A stretch of 24,002 bases of DNA from an uncultured Eubacterium sp. Lineage in GTDB: Bacteria; Bacillota_A; Clostridia; Lachnospirales; Lachnospiraceae. The position numbers and the translations under genes were made by a program. Below, in pieces: positions 1-6,916 of the stretch. Under the pieces are notes generated by a model. That model had not been told where the DNA came from, did not search any database, and saw nothing but the letters and a program-made list of their open reading frames with translations. Within the stretch, counting starts at the first letter, position 1; every line of letters starts with the position of its first letter. The stretch covers positions 1 to 24,002 of the forward strand of contig CAJUSH010000016.1 of the NCBI GenBank assembly GCA_910589045.1, read 5' to 3'.

Positions 1-287
1 ACCCTTGAATAATGGATATTTTCTAAGTCACCTATTCCAACTATCCAACAGACGGAGCTTTTGCTGCGGAAGGCGGGGAGACCTGTGCGCCGCCGGTCAG
101 CCGTTAAAGGGCAGACGCCCCTTCGAATGAGGGCTGTTCCTTCGGCGGGTGTGCGCGGGCATGGGGCATGACCGCGGCAGACCGGAAAGCACCTGGGCAG
201 AGCCGTTAAGGTGCATTGGCAGGTGTGCGGGCATAGGCCGAAAAGCAGCGGGGCGAAATGCCGTGGTGCTTTTCGGCCTGTGCTGTG
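1..287. other. Non-coding stretch at window start
   Basis: No convincing gene is visible in this stretch. Short open frames overlap the GC-rich 3' flank of the minus-strand gene that follows and have no ribosome binding site. The only clear structure is the hairpin at 231-283, described separately. Two loosely similar short stretches, GCCGTTAA near 110 and 204 and GTGTGCGCGGGCAT/GTGTGCGGGCAT near 150 and 223, suggest a decayed local duplication, but this is weak. Confidence 0.5.
231..283 (-). terminator. Long hairpin after the CbiET-like gene
   Basis: The arms 231-247 and 267-283 pair over 17 positions with one G-T wobble; the core AGGCCGAAAAGCA/TGCTTTTCGGCCT is perfect. The loop is 19 nt. 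The hairpin starts 5 nt beyond the stop codon of the minus-strand gene, where a terminator is expected. No clear U-run follows on the minus strand, so it could instead be a 3' stabilising structure. Confidence 0.45.
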
Positions 288-1190
288 TTAGCGCGCCCGT
301 CCGGTGATGATCCAGGGCGCGGGCTGCTGCTTAAAGGCGTGGCTGCTGCCAAGTGTGGAGACGGATACCTGGATCGTTTCCACGTCAATGATGCCGTATT
401 TTTCCAGGGTGGCGGGCATGGTGGCGGCGACATTGAAATCCAGCGTGTAGATGACGACATGGATGCCCGGATTTAACCCGGTGAGGTATGCAAGCTCCTG
501 CTCGGTGCTGGCGGATGCCACGAGAAAGACGAGGGAGGGGACGGGACAGCCGGACATGCTCCGCTCGTCTACATGCTCGATGATGTTGACGTTGTGAAGC
601 CCGAAGTGCCCGACGTTGTCCTCCATCGTGGCGCGGTCGGCCTTGTTGTATTCCACGGCGGTAACGGAGCCTTCTACAGCGATGAGCGCGGCCTCGATGG
701 CGATGCTCTCCCCGCTGATTACACAAATATCGTCGGTGGGCGCTACATTCATTTTACTCAAAATGATGGCGCGGATCTCGCTGCCTACGTAGCTGATGGA
801 GCCGCGCTGGAACAGCTCGTTGGCAAGACCGATCTTGGCGGTATTGCGGGCATTCGGATTGATCACGAGCATCGCGGCGGAGGCGTTGATGCCGCGGTTG
901 ATCATGTCCCTGACGTGCTGATGGAGGATTTCACCCTCGGGGTTGGAGCCCTCGTTATACCAGACCTCACACTCGCCGAGTCCCGCGTCCCACAGACGGT
1001 AAAAAATATCGTCCACACCGGCGTTTGTAAAGACCATCGTCGTCTTGTGGGCTTCCACCGTCGGGATGACATTTTTATTTTTTTTCGTGATATCGATCAT
1101 CTTGACGTGCTCTAAGTCAACGGTGGTATTCTGAGAGTAATACTGCAGCCAGCTGATGATCACGTCGTTTGTAAAGAGTTGTTTTTCCAT
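288..1190 (-). CDS. Degenerate CbiE/CbiT (CobL-like) methyltransferase homologue
   Basis: The 300-residue product resembles the C-terminal half of CbiE joined to CbiT, the two halves of the cobalamin-pathway enzyme CobL. The segment around GSEIRAIILSKMNV matches the region where CbiT begins, and the C-terminal stretch with VQVSVS and WIITGRA matches the CbiT end. In active CbiT the SAM-binding loop reads about D-x-G-x-G-S-G followed by xxIEAA; here it reads VISGESIAIEAA, so the key glycines are lost while the following helix is kept. The N-terminal half of CbiE, with its own SAM site, is absent. I chose the ATG at 1190 because GGGAGG lies 8 nt upstream; an upstream ATG at 1253 in the same frame has no such site. 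No other cobalamin gene is near. The homology is fairly clear, but cobalt-precorrin methylation is doubtful and a new role or a decaying enzyme is possible. Confidence 0.7.
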   Translation of the reverse strand: MEKQLFTNDVIISWLQYYSQNTTVDLEHVKMIDITKKNKNVIPTVEAHKTTMVFTNAGVDDIFYRLWDAGLGECEVWYNEGSNPEGEILHQHVRDMINRGINASAAMLVINPNARNTAKIGLANELFQRGSISYVGSEIRAIILSKMNVAPTDDICVISGESIAIEAALIAVEGSVTAVEYNKADRATMEDNVGHFGLHNVNIIEHVDERSMSGCPVPSLVFLVASASTEQELAYLTGLNPGIHVVIYTLDFNVAATMPATLEKYGIIDVETIQVSVSTLGSSHAFKQQPAPWIITGRAR

Positions 1191-1391
1191 ATACCATTCC
1201 TCCCGGGCTTGTTGTCGGCACAAGGAAGAAAAACGGTTCATTCTGTGCCGCATGATACATTTATTTTACTACGGCAGGCAGGCGTCCTGCAAGGGTTAGT
1301 CGCAAATTTTAAATTGCTTTCGCAATGCTTTTGCGTTACAATGTGGACAGCTATTTTGCGGGAAGAGAAAACCAGGGGGGAGGAAAGTGTG

Positions 1392-2333
1392 ATGAAGAAA
1401 CGCAGGATGCCGGGTCTTGGGCTTTTGGTGCCCGCTGCCGCCTGGATTTGCTTTTTGTATAAGCTGGCGGCGTATGTGGCGAAGCCGCGGGTGTGTTCAG
1501 CCGCGGAGATGACGGAACGGATTAAGCGGCATGGCTTTTGGCGGGGGTACGATGAGATGGAAAAGGAGGAGCTTCTCATTTCCGCCTATGACGGATACGC
1601 CCTGCATGCCACCTATATTCCGGCTGAAAAGCCGGGGAAGCGCTATGTCATTATCTCCCACGGTTACACGGGCAACCGCATAGGGAGCCTGAAATATGTA
1701 CATCTGTTCCGTGAGCTTGGTTATAACTGCCTCATCTACGACAACCGGGGACACGGTGACAATGAGCGGGCGGTCTGTACGATGGGAAAAAAGGAGCACC
1801 GTGATCTGCTTGCGGTGATTGATGATGTTTACAGGCGGTTCGGGGATGACATCTATCTCGGGCTTCACGGGGAATCACTCGGTGCGGCGCTTCAGATTAT
1901 GGCGCTGCGGGAGCGGCCGAAGCTGAAATTTATCGTCAACGACTGCGGCTTTGCCCGCCTTTTGGACGTTACGACCCACAACATACATGATTTGTTTCAT
2001 CTGCCGAGATGGGTCTGTTATCCGGCCAGCGCAGCCAGCAGATGCTTTTTCGGGTTTTCACATGCGCAGCAAAATCCCATTGAGGCATTAAAGGAAAATA
2101 CCGTGCCCATCTGCTTCGTGCACGGGGAGAAGGATGATTTTATTCCATGCACACATTCCAGGCAGATGCAGGCGGCGACGGCGGGCTATAGTGTATTAAA
2201 GCTGTTCGCAGAGGCCGGGCATGCGCAGTCGATCGAGAAGGACGAGGAGGGCTATCGGGAGATGGTGCGCTCATTTTTGGAGGAGGTTTGTGCGCGTGAG
2301 ATAAAAAAGCAGGAATCTCAGAAAGGCTCGTAA
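1392..2333 (+). CDS. Membrane-anchored alpha/beta hydrolase
   Basis: This 313-residue protein has one hydrophobic segment near the N terminus (about residues 9-30), probably a signal anchor. An alpha/beta-hydrolase domain follows. The oxyanion region reads ISHGYTG, a YDNRGHG motif follows, and the nucleophile elbow is GESLG with Ser162. The acid is likely in HGEKDDFIP and the histidine in AGHAQS, so the triad is complete. It resembles the clostridial and bacillar serine hydrolases related to B. subtilis YqkD; the substrate is unknown. The ATG at 1392 is preceded by GGGGGAGG at 6-7 nt and is preferred over the much longer open frame that begins at 1179. The next gene starts 53 nt downstream with its own ribosome binding site, so co-transcription is possible. 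Confidence 0.85.
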   Translation: MKKRRMPGLGLLVPAAAWICFLYKLAAYVAKPRVCSAAEMTERIKRHGFWRGYDEMEKEELLISAYDGYALHATYIPAEKPGKRYVIISHGYTGNRIGSLKYVHLFRELGYNCLIYDNRGHGDNERAVCTMGKKEHRDLLAVIDDVYRRFGDDIYLGLHGESLGAALQIMALRERPKLKFIVNDCGFARLLDVTTHNIHDLFHLPRWVCYPASAASRCFFGFSHAQQNPIEALKENTVPICFVHGEKDDFIPCTHSRQMQAATAGYSVLKLFAEAGHAQSIEKDEEGYREMVRSFLEEVCAREIKKQESQKGS

Positions 2334-2386
2334 ATCACGGCTTGGAGCTGTAATGAAAAATTTATTTTTATGACGGAGGGACAAGT

Positions 2387-3199
2387 ATGATAAAGTTGAT
2401 TGCATCGGATCTGGACGGGACGCTTCTGCCGGAGGGAACTGCCGATATCAATCCGGAAATTTTTGAGGTGATCGGCAGGCTGCAGGCGGCGGGAATCACC
2501 TTTGTCGCGGCCAGCGGGCGCAATTACGGGAGCATCATGAGCGTTTTCGGGCAAATGGAACAGGAGCTGACCGTTATCTCCGACAACGGCGGCTACGGCG
2601 CAAGGGGCGGCGTGGGTATGTACTGCAACTCTTTTCCGAAGGAGCTGCTGCGTGAGGTGGTGACGGCGGCGCGGGAGGTAAAGGATGCGTGGATGATGGC
2701 ATCGGCGGCGCGCAATACATACACGGACAGGAACGATCCGAAATATATTGACTGGATGCATGAGGGTTACAAGCTGGATATCCGGCTGGTGGAGGATTTG
2801 CTGACGGTGGAGGAGCCGCTTGTCAAGGTTGCGCTTTATACCTGCGGGGAGGACGCTTCGTTTGCAATTGAACCGCTGCGCCAAAGGCTCGGTGCAAAGG
2901 CCGCGGTCGCGCTCTCGGGGGAGCGCTGGATCGATATTACAATGCCCGGGGCGAACAAGGGCGCTGCCCTGGCGCAGATTCAGCATGCGCTCGGGATTAC
3001 ACCGGAGGAGACGGCGGCCTTCGGTGACAACGGCAATGATATTTCCATGCTCAAGCGCGCCGCGGAGAGCTATGCGGTGGCAAATGCGAGGGATGAGCTG
3101 AAAGCGGTGGCAAAGCATGTGCTTACGGATACGTCCGACCACGCGGTTCTGGACGTGCTAAAGGAGATGGTTACTATTTACGGGGCAGGAATGCGCTGA
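2387..3199 (+). CDS. Cof-type HAD-IIB phosphatase
   Basis: This 270-residue protein is a HAD-superfamily hydrolase of the Cof/YbjI class, which removes phosphate from sugar phosphates, flavin nucleotides or similar small metabolites in the cytoplasm. Motif I is SDLDGTLL with nucleophile Asp8 and acid/base Asp10. Motif II is AASGR, a lysine lies in PGANKGAAL, and motif IV is FGDNGNDISML, so all catalytic elements are present. The C2 cap lies between motifs II and III. ATG 2387 has GGAGGG about 7 nt upstream. The last eight codons and the stop coincide with a copy of a dispersed repeat (3170-3196), so the C terminus IYGAGMR is probably not ancestral. A strong terminator follows. The exact substrate cannot be told from sequence. 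Confidence 0.9.
   Translation: MIKLIASDLDGTLLPEGTADINPEIFEVIGRLQAAGITFVAASGRNYGSIMSVFGQMEQELTVISDNGGYGARGGVGMYCNSFPKELLREVVTAAREVKDAWMMASAARNTYTDRNDPKYIDWMHEGYKLDIRLVEDLLTVEEPLVKVALYTCGEDASFAIEPLRQRLGAKAAVALSGERWIDITMPGANKGAALAQIQHALGITPEETAAFGDNGNDISMLKRAAESYAVANARDELKAVAKHVLTDTSDHAVLDVLKEMVTIYGAGMR
3170..3196 (+). repeat. Repeat copy inside the 3' end of the HAD gene
   Basis: The 27 bases match 23122-23148 at 25 positions; the right half, ACGGGGCAGGAATGCGC, is identical over 17 bases. Here the repeat is read as the last codons of the HAD gene, directly before its TGA. The other copy is one end of a hairpin-rich intergenic element, so this is probably a partial element that landed in or next to the gene. 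Confidence 0.7.
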
Positions 3200-3232
3200 A
3201 CTGCGCATCATATGAGACCGGAATTTGAAACG

Positions 3233-3294
3233 GCACCGGCATTTTCTGATTTTATCCGAAAACGGAGAAAATTAGAAGGTGCCGGTGCTTTTTT
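3233..3294 (+). terminator. Rho-independent terminator of the HAD gene
   Basis: The arms GCACCGGCA (3233-3241) and TGCCGGTGC (3280-3288) pair perfectly and are followed by TTTTTT. A second pairing inside the loop (TTTTC with GAAAA) extends the structure. It lies 34 nt after the HAD stop codon and separates that gene from the sigma-factor cassette. Confidence 0.85.
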
Positions 3295-3349
3295 CAGGCG
3301 GCGCGCGTCCGGGGGCGGAGGTGAATTTTTTTGGATTATTTTGAAAAAG

Positions 3350-3378
3350 TGTCACAAAACGGGTCCGGATTTCGTTAT
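3350..3378 (+). promoter_or_regulatory. Candidate ECF-type promoter, possibly autoregulated
   Basis: TGTCAC (3350-3355) and CGTTAT (3373-3378) are separated by 17 nt and lie just before the sigma-factor gene. The CGT-type -10 element is typical of promoters read by ECF sigma factors, which often drive their own genes. No good sigma-70 promoter is visible in the same interval. This is inference from spacing and motif style. Confidence 0.4.
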
Positions 3379-3401
3379 TAAGGTATAGGGGTTATAAAAA
3401 C

Positions 3402-3941
3402 ATGTTTTTATATTTGGCTATGGTGGAGACACCGGAGGAAAAAAGTAAGCTTGAGCGTCTGTACAGGGAGTACCGGGGGCTGATGTATACGGCGGCATAC
3501 CGCATTTTACAGGATTCGTATCTGGCGGAGGATGCGCTGCATCAGGCATTTTTGCGTCTGCTCCGGCAGCTTGACAAGGCAGACGAAGCGCAGCCTGCCC
3601 GGACAAAGGCATTTTTGGCCACCCTGGCACAATGCGCTGCGCTGGATATTTACCGCAAGCGGAAGCGGGAGCGGCAGATACCGGTGGGGGAATGGGAGAA
3701 CGTGGTTTTGGGGCACGGGGAGATATTCCCGGATGAAGGCGGGGATCTGGCATTGTTTGCAAAGCTGCCCGCAGACTATGCGGTTGTGCTGCGCCTTCGG
3801 TACGCGCAGGATTACAGCTATGAGCAGATTGCGCAGCTTCTGGGGATTTCCGAGGAAAACACGCGCAAGCGCGCCTCGCGCGGGAGGAAGTATTTAAAGG
3901 AGCTTTTAAAGGAGGACGGGCGGTATGTGCGAAAGGAATGA
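3402..3941 (+). CDS. ECF-family RNA polymerase sigma factor
   Basis: The 179-residue protein has the two-domain layout of an extracytoplasmic-function sigma factor. Region 2 runs from about residue 15 to 85 (LYREYRGLMYTAAYRIL, then AEDALHQAFLRL and the DIYRKRKRE segment). Region 4 runs from about 120 to 170 and holds the helix-turn-helix YSYEQIAQLLGISEENTRKR. It would direct core polymerase to a few promoters when released from its membrane partner. Its 3' end overlaps the next gene by 17 nt, the usual arrangement for sigma and anti-sigma pairs. The ATG at 3402 is weakly served (AGGGG about 10 nt upstream), but its N terminus fits the family; an in-frame ATG at 3420 is the alternative. Confidence 0.9.
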   Translation: MFLYLAMVETPEEKSKLERLYREYRGLMYTAAYRILQDSYLAEDALHQAFLRLLRQLDKADEAQPARTKAFLATLAQCAALDIYRKRKRERQIPVGEWENVVLGHGEIFPDEGGDLALFAKLPADYAVVLRLRYAQDYSYEQIAQLLGISEENTRKRASRGRKYLKELLKEDGRYVRKE

Positions 3942-4623
3942 TCCGGACTGGCTGGATGAATACCTGTATCAGATTATGCCGATGGCGGAGGAGGCGATGC
4001 TGCGGTCGTTAGATGAGGAGCTTACGGCAGCGCCGGAGCATGTGTTTTCAAAACGGTTTGAGCGGCGCATGAAACGGCTTATCCGGATGGAGCGGCTCGG
4101 TCTATACGGGCATGGCAGGAAACGGGCCGTGCGTGCGGCGGCCGCGGCTCTGCTGATTGCCGCCGGCGTGCTCCTTGCGGCGGTTTTGTCGGTGGAGGCA
4201 AGCCGGGTGAAGCTGGTGGAGTGGTTATTGGATATTCATGACGAGTATACAAACATAGCAACTAAAAAGAAGGATTCAGACGAGAGCATTGCTTTTGAGA
4301 CAGCAATGCCTTCCTATATTCCGGATGGATATACAGCTGTTGATAGAGAGAAGTCTGCTGCTACAAATACGGTTCAGTATGCGAATGAACAAGGGAAAAT
4401 CATTGAGTTTGATCAGGTGCGTGCGGAGGGGATGTCTTTTCTCGTAGACACGGAAGATGCGGTTACAGGAACAGTGGTCATAGGGGATATAAGCTATCAT
4501 ACGATTAAAAAGGGGGATCGTTTTTTCATCTATTGGACAGATGAGATATATGCCTATACGATTTTAGGCTGGGAAAATCAGGAGGAGCTTTTGAAAATGG
4601 CAGAAAGTGTGAAAGGCTTTTAG
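3925..4623 (+). CDS. Membrane anti-sigma factor, DUF4367-like
   Basis: This 232-residue protein has a charged cytoplasmic N terminus (about 1-68, with WLDEYLYQIMP), one transmembrane helix (about 69-90, rich in Ala, Leu and Val) and an outer C-terminal domain of the DUF4367 type (about 105-230, with PSYIPDGY and a beta-rich remainder). Proteins of this plan commonly hold an ECF sigma factor at the membrane until an external signal arrives. The gene begins inside the sigma-factor gene, supporting translational coupling; AAAGGAGG just upstream serves ATG 3925. Base composition changes sharply at about 4230: the part for the cytoplasmic and membrane segments is GC-rich, the part for the outer domain is AT-rich like the genes downstream. 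That suggests the sensor domain was exchanged. The pairing is inferred from position and architecture. Confidence 0.8.
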   Translation: MCERNDPDWLDEYLYQIMPMAEEAMLRSLDEELTAAPEHVFSKRFERRMKRLIRMERLGLYGHGRKRAVRAAAAALLIAAGVLLAAVLSVEASRVKLVEWLLDIHDEYTNIATKKKDSDESIAFETAMPSYIPDGYTAVDREKSAATNTVQYANEQGKIIEFDQVRAEGMSFLVDTEDAVTGTVVIGDISYHTIKKGDRFFIYWTDEIYAYTILGWENQEELLKMAESVKGF

Positions 4624-4675
4624 CCGGTTGAGTCAGCACGGCTTTAGCAAAACAGAAGAGAAGGGAGGTGAACGT

Positions 4676-5104
4676 ATGAGAAAATTGGTTTGTGCATTAT
4701 TTGTATGCATGTTGATGTGCGGAGAAATGCAAAAACAGGAGTTTGTGGTTTGGGCGAGCGAAATGGAAGACAATTCGCAGATACAGCCAAGACTGACTTA
4801 TATTACGTCGATTCGGCCGAATTTGACGATTTCTAATGGAACGGCATCTGTCAGTTGCAGGGCAATTGGTGATCCGAGCACTGTCACCAGCATGCATCTG
4901 GATGCGGAGCTTCAGCAGTATAAGGATGGTAAATGGCAATTGTACAAACGCTATTCCGTAGTGAGCAAGTCATCAAGTGCATCCATTGTTCAAAGTGTTT
5001 CGGTTGAGAAGGGCTATATTTATCGACTTAAGGGCACGGCGTATGCGTATGTGACGACGCTCGCGGAGAGCGGCACTGCTTATAGCGAGCAGGTGCGGTA
5101 CTAG
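4676..5104 (+). CDS. Small secreted protein, possibly DUF6147-like
   Basis: The product has 142 residues. It starts with a signal peptide (MRKLVCALFVCMLMCG) that probably ends near VVWAS. The mature part is short, polar and beta-rich, with alternating hydrophobic stretches around ISNGTASVSC, LDAELQQYKDGKW and YRLKGTAYAYV, resembling a single Ig-like or beta-sandwich domain. It reminds me of the small DUF6147 proteins of Firmicutes, but I cannot confirm that. ATG 4676 follows AAGGGAGGTG at about 5 nt, an excellent site that decides against the longer open frame from 4628. It lies 52 nt after the anti-sigma gene on the same strand and shares its AT-rich composition, so it is likely part of the same operon. 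Function unknown. Confidence 0.7.
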   Translation: MRKLVCALFVCMLMCGEMQKQEFVVWASEMEDNSQIQPRLTYITSIRPNLTISNGTASVSCRAIGDPSTVTSMHLDAELQQYKDGKWQLYKRYSVVSKSSSASIVQSVSVEKGYIYRLKGTAYAYVTTLAESGTAYSEQVRY

Positions 5105-5158
5105 GAGACAAAGTTATGTTAAGGGACGAAAGGGAGAACGACATGGTATGCATTAGGT

Positions 5159-5647
5159 GTGCCCTATTATGCACAGGAAAATCAGTATACTTGTGGGTTG
5201 GCTTGTGCTCGTATGGTGATTAAGCATTTAACAGGTATTGGTTATACGGAAAAAAATATACTCCAGAACATAAACGGTTTTGAGAATGGCGTTGGGATAA
5301 GCTTGAGCAATTTGGTGGAATATATTAACAGTAAGGTGGATACACATAAGTATAAAAAATTTCACGGTATCACAAAAGATAAGTTGATGGTTAATATTAC
5401 CTTTGGTATCCGTTTGGCCAAAGCAGCATCTATTTGTGGTGTGCAAGGAGATAGGAAATATGGATATGCATATGATACGAAAAACCATTACATCGTTGTC
5501 AGTGCGATTGCGGAAGATCAATCAGCAGTAACCGTAATGGATCCATGGGCTGGTTATGTACATGAACCTCAGCGCGGGATATTTGATTTAACAGATGATC
5601 AACTGATGCATGGTTATTTATCAACACTTGTCGGAATGGCATATTAA
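5159..5647 (+). CDS. C39-like (papain-fold) cysteine peptidase, possibly 5'-truncated
   Basis: The frame encodes 162 residues of a C39-like domain. It begins with the typical PYYAQENQYTCGLACARMV, which holds the catalytic cysteine. The histidine is in KNHYIVVSAI and the acid in VTVMDPW, so the triad looks intact. Relatives are usually exported, but no signal peptide exists here. Only 54 nt separate this gene from the previous stop, and in this frame they hold no ATG. The GTG at 5159 has no proper ribosome binding site. The best site, AAAGGGAG, instead serves an ATG at 5143 in a different frame that ends after 27 codons. A 5' deletion or one-base frameshift may have removed the start, so treat the gene as possibly broken. 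Domain assignment is fairly sure; activity and location are not. Confidence 0.65.
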   Translation: MPYYAQENQYTCGLACARMVIKHLTGIGYTEKNILQNINGFENGVGISLSNLVEYINSKVDTHKYKKFHGITKDKLMVNITFGIRLAKAASICGVQGDRKYGYAYDTKNHYIVVSAIAEDQSAVTVMDPWAGYVHEPQRGIFDLTDDQLMHGYLSTLVGMAY

Positions 5648-5661
5648 ATTATATCAGAAGG

Positions 5662-5692
5662 GCCGAATAGAGGAATGTTTCCTCTATTCGGC
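5662..5692 (+). other. Perfect 14-bp hairpin between the peptidase and lipoprotein genes
   Basis: The arms GCCGAATAGAGGAA and TTCCTCTATTCGGC pair without mismatch around a 3-nt loop. The hairpin lies 14 nt after the peptidase stop and ends 3 nt before the AAGGAG site of the next gene. There is no T-run, so it is not a standard terminator. It may be an RNA processing or stability element, or an intergenic attenuator. Confidence 0.7.
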
Positions 5693-5708
5693 GTTAAGGA
5701 GCTGGGAG

Positions 5709-6803
5709 ATGAGGAAAGCATATTTAACGGGGCTGGTTCTGTTTTTGGGTATCTTTCTTTTTTGGGCGAGCTGCGGAACAAAGGGTAACCATGATGTCAT
5801 GATATCAAATTCAAGATTCAACCAACCGGTTTATTTTGGCTTTTTTAAAAATGGCGATCTGCTGTATTATCAGGAAGAAAGCGGAACGCTTACGTTCTAT
5901 ATTTATAATACAGAGTATGGCAAAAAAGAAATTGGAACAATTGAAAATTTTTTTCTGGACACCGGATCATCTGTTCTTTTAGATAACCGGCTTTATTTTT
6001 ATATAACTGTTTCAGAAGGAGATGATAGCTATAAAAATATTCTTTATGATTTCGACCTTGAGAATCAGAAGATCATGAAGCATGAAAAGAAAGATAATTC
6101 TTTACCCGGAATCAATGTATTTGCAATCGGAGATTCTGTTGTTACGCTGAAAAATGAAAGATATGGCGATCGAATTGAAACGTATCTGGATTTTTTTAAT
6201 CCCATTTCAAATACATGGAAAAAAGCGTGCAGCAGTGAATTTTATGAGTCGCGCAAAGAGGGAAGCGCCTTGTATGCTATGTATGCGGATGGAAATATGA
6301 TTTCTATTATACAGGATATTTATGATGAAAATGGTGACTATATGTGCTATTTTGTTCAATATAACGAAACGCTTGATGAAATACGGCGTATACGTTTGCA
6401 GGGTGATATCGAGCGGTTTTTGAAAACCGGAAAGGGACGTGTTAATGAACTGATGGTTTTTGATGATTACATATATTTGAGAAATTTATCAAGTCAGGCG
6501 TTTCTTGGAAAGCTTACAGGCGATGAGGTTATAAAAATTAAGGAGGAGAATCAATTGATAGCGGCAGCAACGTTTTATCCGGAAAGGGACGTATTTTTCT
6601 TTTACAGATTTGGAAACGCTTATCTGGTCTTAGATAAGGAAAGCGGGACGCTGGAAGAATATCCTTTGAAAGTAAAAAAGAATCATGACTTATTACATAT
6701 ATACTATGCAGGCGGCCATTTCCTGATCATAGGCGGAAAAAATTTATGTTTGGATATTCAGTATTTCAGGGAGAGGGATGAGCTGTCCGAATTGCGGATT
6801 TAG
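5709..6803 (+). CDS. Putative lipoprotein, beta-propeller-like
   Basis: This 364-residue protein begins with a hydrophobic signal (LTGLVLFLGIFLFWASC) ending in a cysteine at about residue 22, an acceptable though not ideal lipobox. The remainder has repeated stretches of the type LLYYQEESGTLTFYIYN, SVLLDNRLYFYITV and NMISIIQDIYDENGDYMCYF, which resemble blades of a beta-propeller with no enzyme motif. Such surface lipoproteins often act as binding or sensing partners. ATG 5709 follows AAGGAG at 7 nt, whereas the longer open frame begins inside the peptidase gene and lacks a site. The gene is strongly AT-rich, unlike the flanking chromosome, and sits in the same direction behind the sigma-factor pair. 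Function not recognised. Confidence 0.65.
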   Translation: MRKAYLTGLVLFLGIFLFWASCGTKGNHDVMISNSRFNQPVYFGFFKNGDLLYYQEESGTLTFYIYNTEYGKKEIGTIENFFLDTGSSVLLDNRLYFYITVSEGDDSYKNILYDFDLENQKIMKHEKKDNSLPGINVFAIGDSVVTLKNERYGDRIETYLDFFNPISNTWKKACSSEFYESRKEGSALYAMYADGNMISIIQDIYDENGDYMCYFVQYNETLDEIRRIRLQGDIERFLKTGKGRVNELMVFDDYIYLRNLSSQAFLGKLTGDEVIKIKEENQLIAAATFYPERDVFFFYRFGNAYLVLDKESGTLEEYPLKVKKNHDLLHIYYAGGHFLIIGGKNLCLDIQYFRERDELSELRI

Positions 6804-6916
6804 TTTTTTGTGTATGTGTTCGCGCTGAAAAAATATAAAAATCAGTGAAGTATATCACGGCTTTTTTGCGTTCTGTATGGTAGAAGGCTTACTGATGCAC
6901 GGAGGAGGGGATTGCT

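Noticed and set aside
573..1115. 180-codon plus-strand open frame
   Set aside because: It is the complement of the CbiET-like gene, has no ribosome binding site and no family motifs; the minus-strand frame carries clear homology.
2318..3142. 274-codon minus-strand open frame over the HAD gene
   Set aside because: It is basic and Arg/His-rich, typical of the antisense of GC-rich genes; the plus strand has all HAD motifs.
6804..6916. Possible weak terminator between the two lipoprotein genes
   Set aside because: GTGA and TCAC around 6845-6858 could pair and TTTTTT follows, but a 4-bp stem is too short to support a call.
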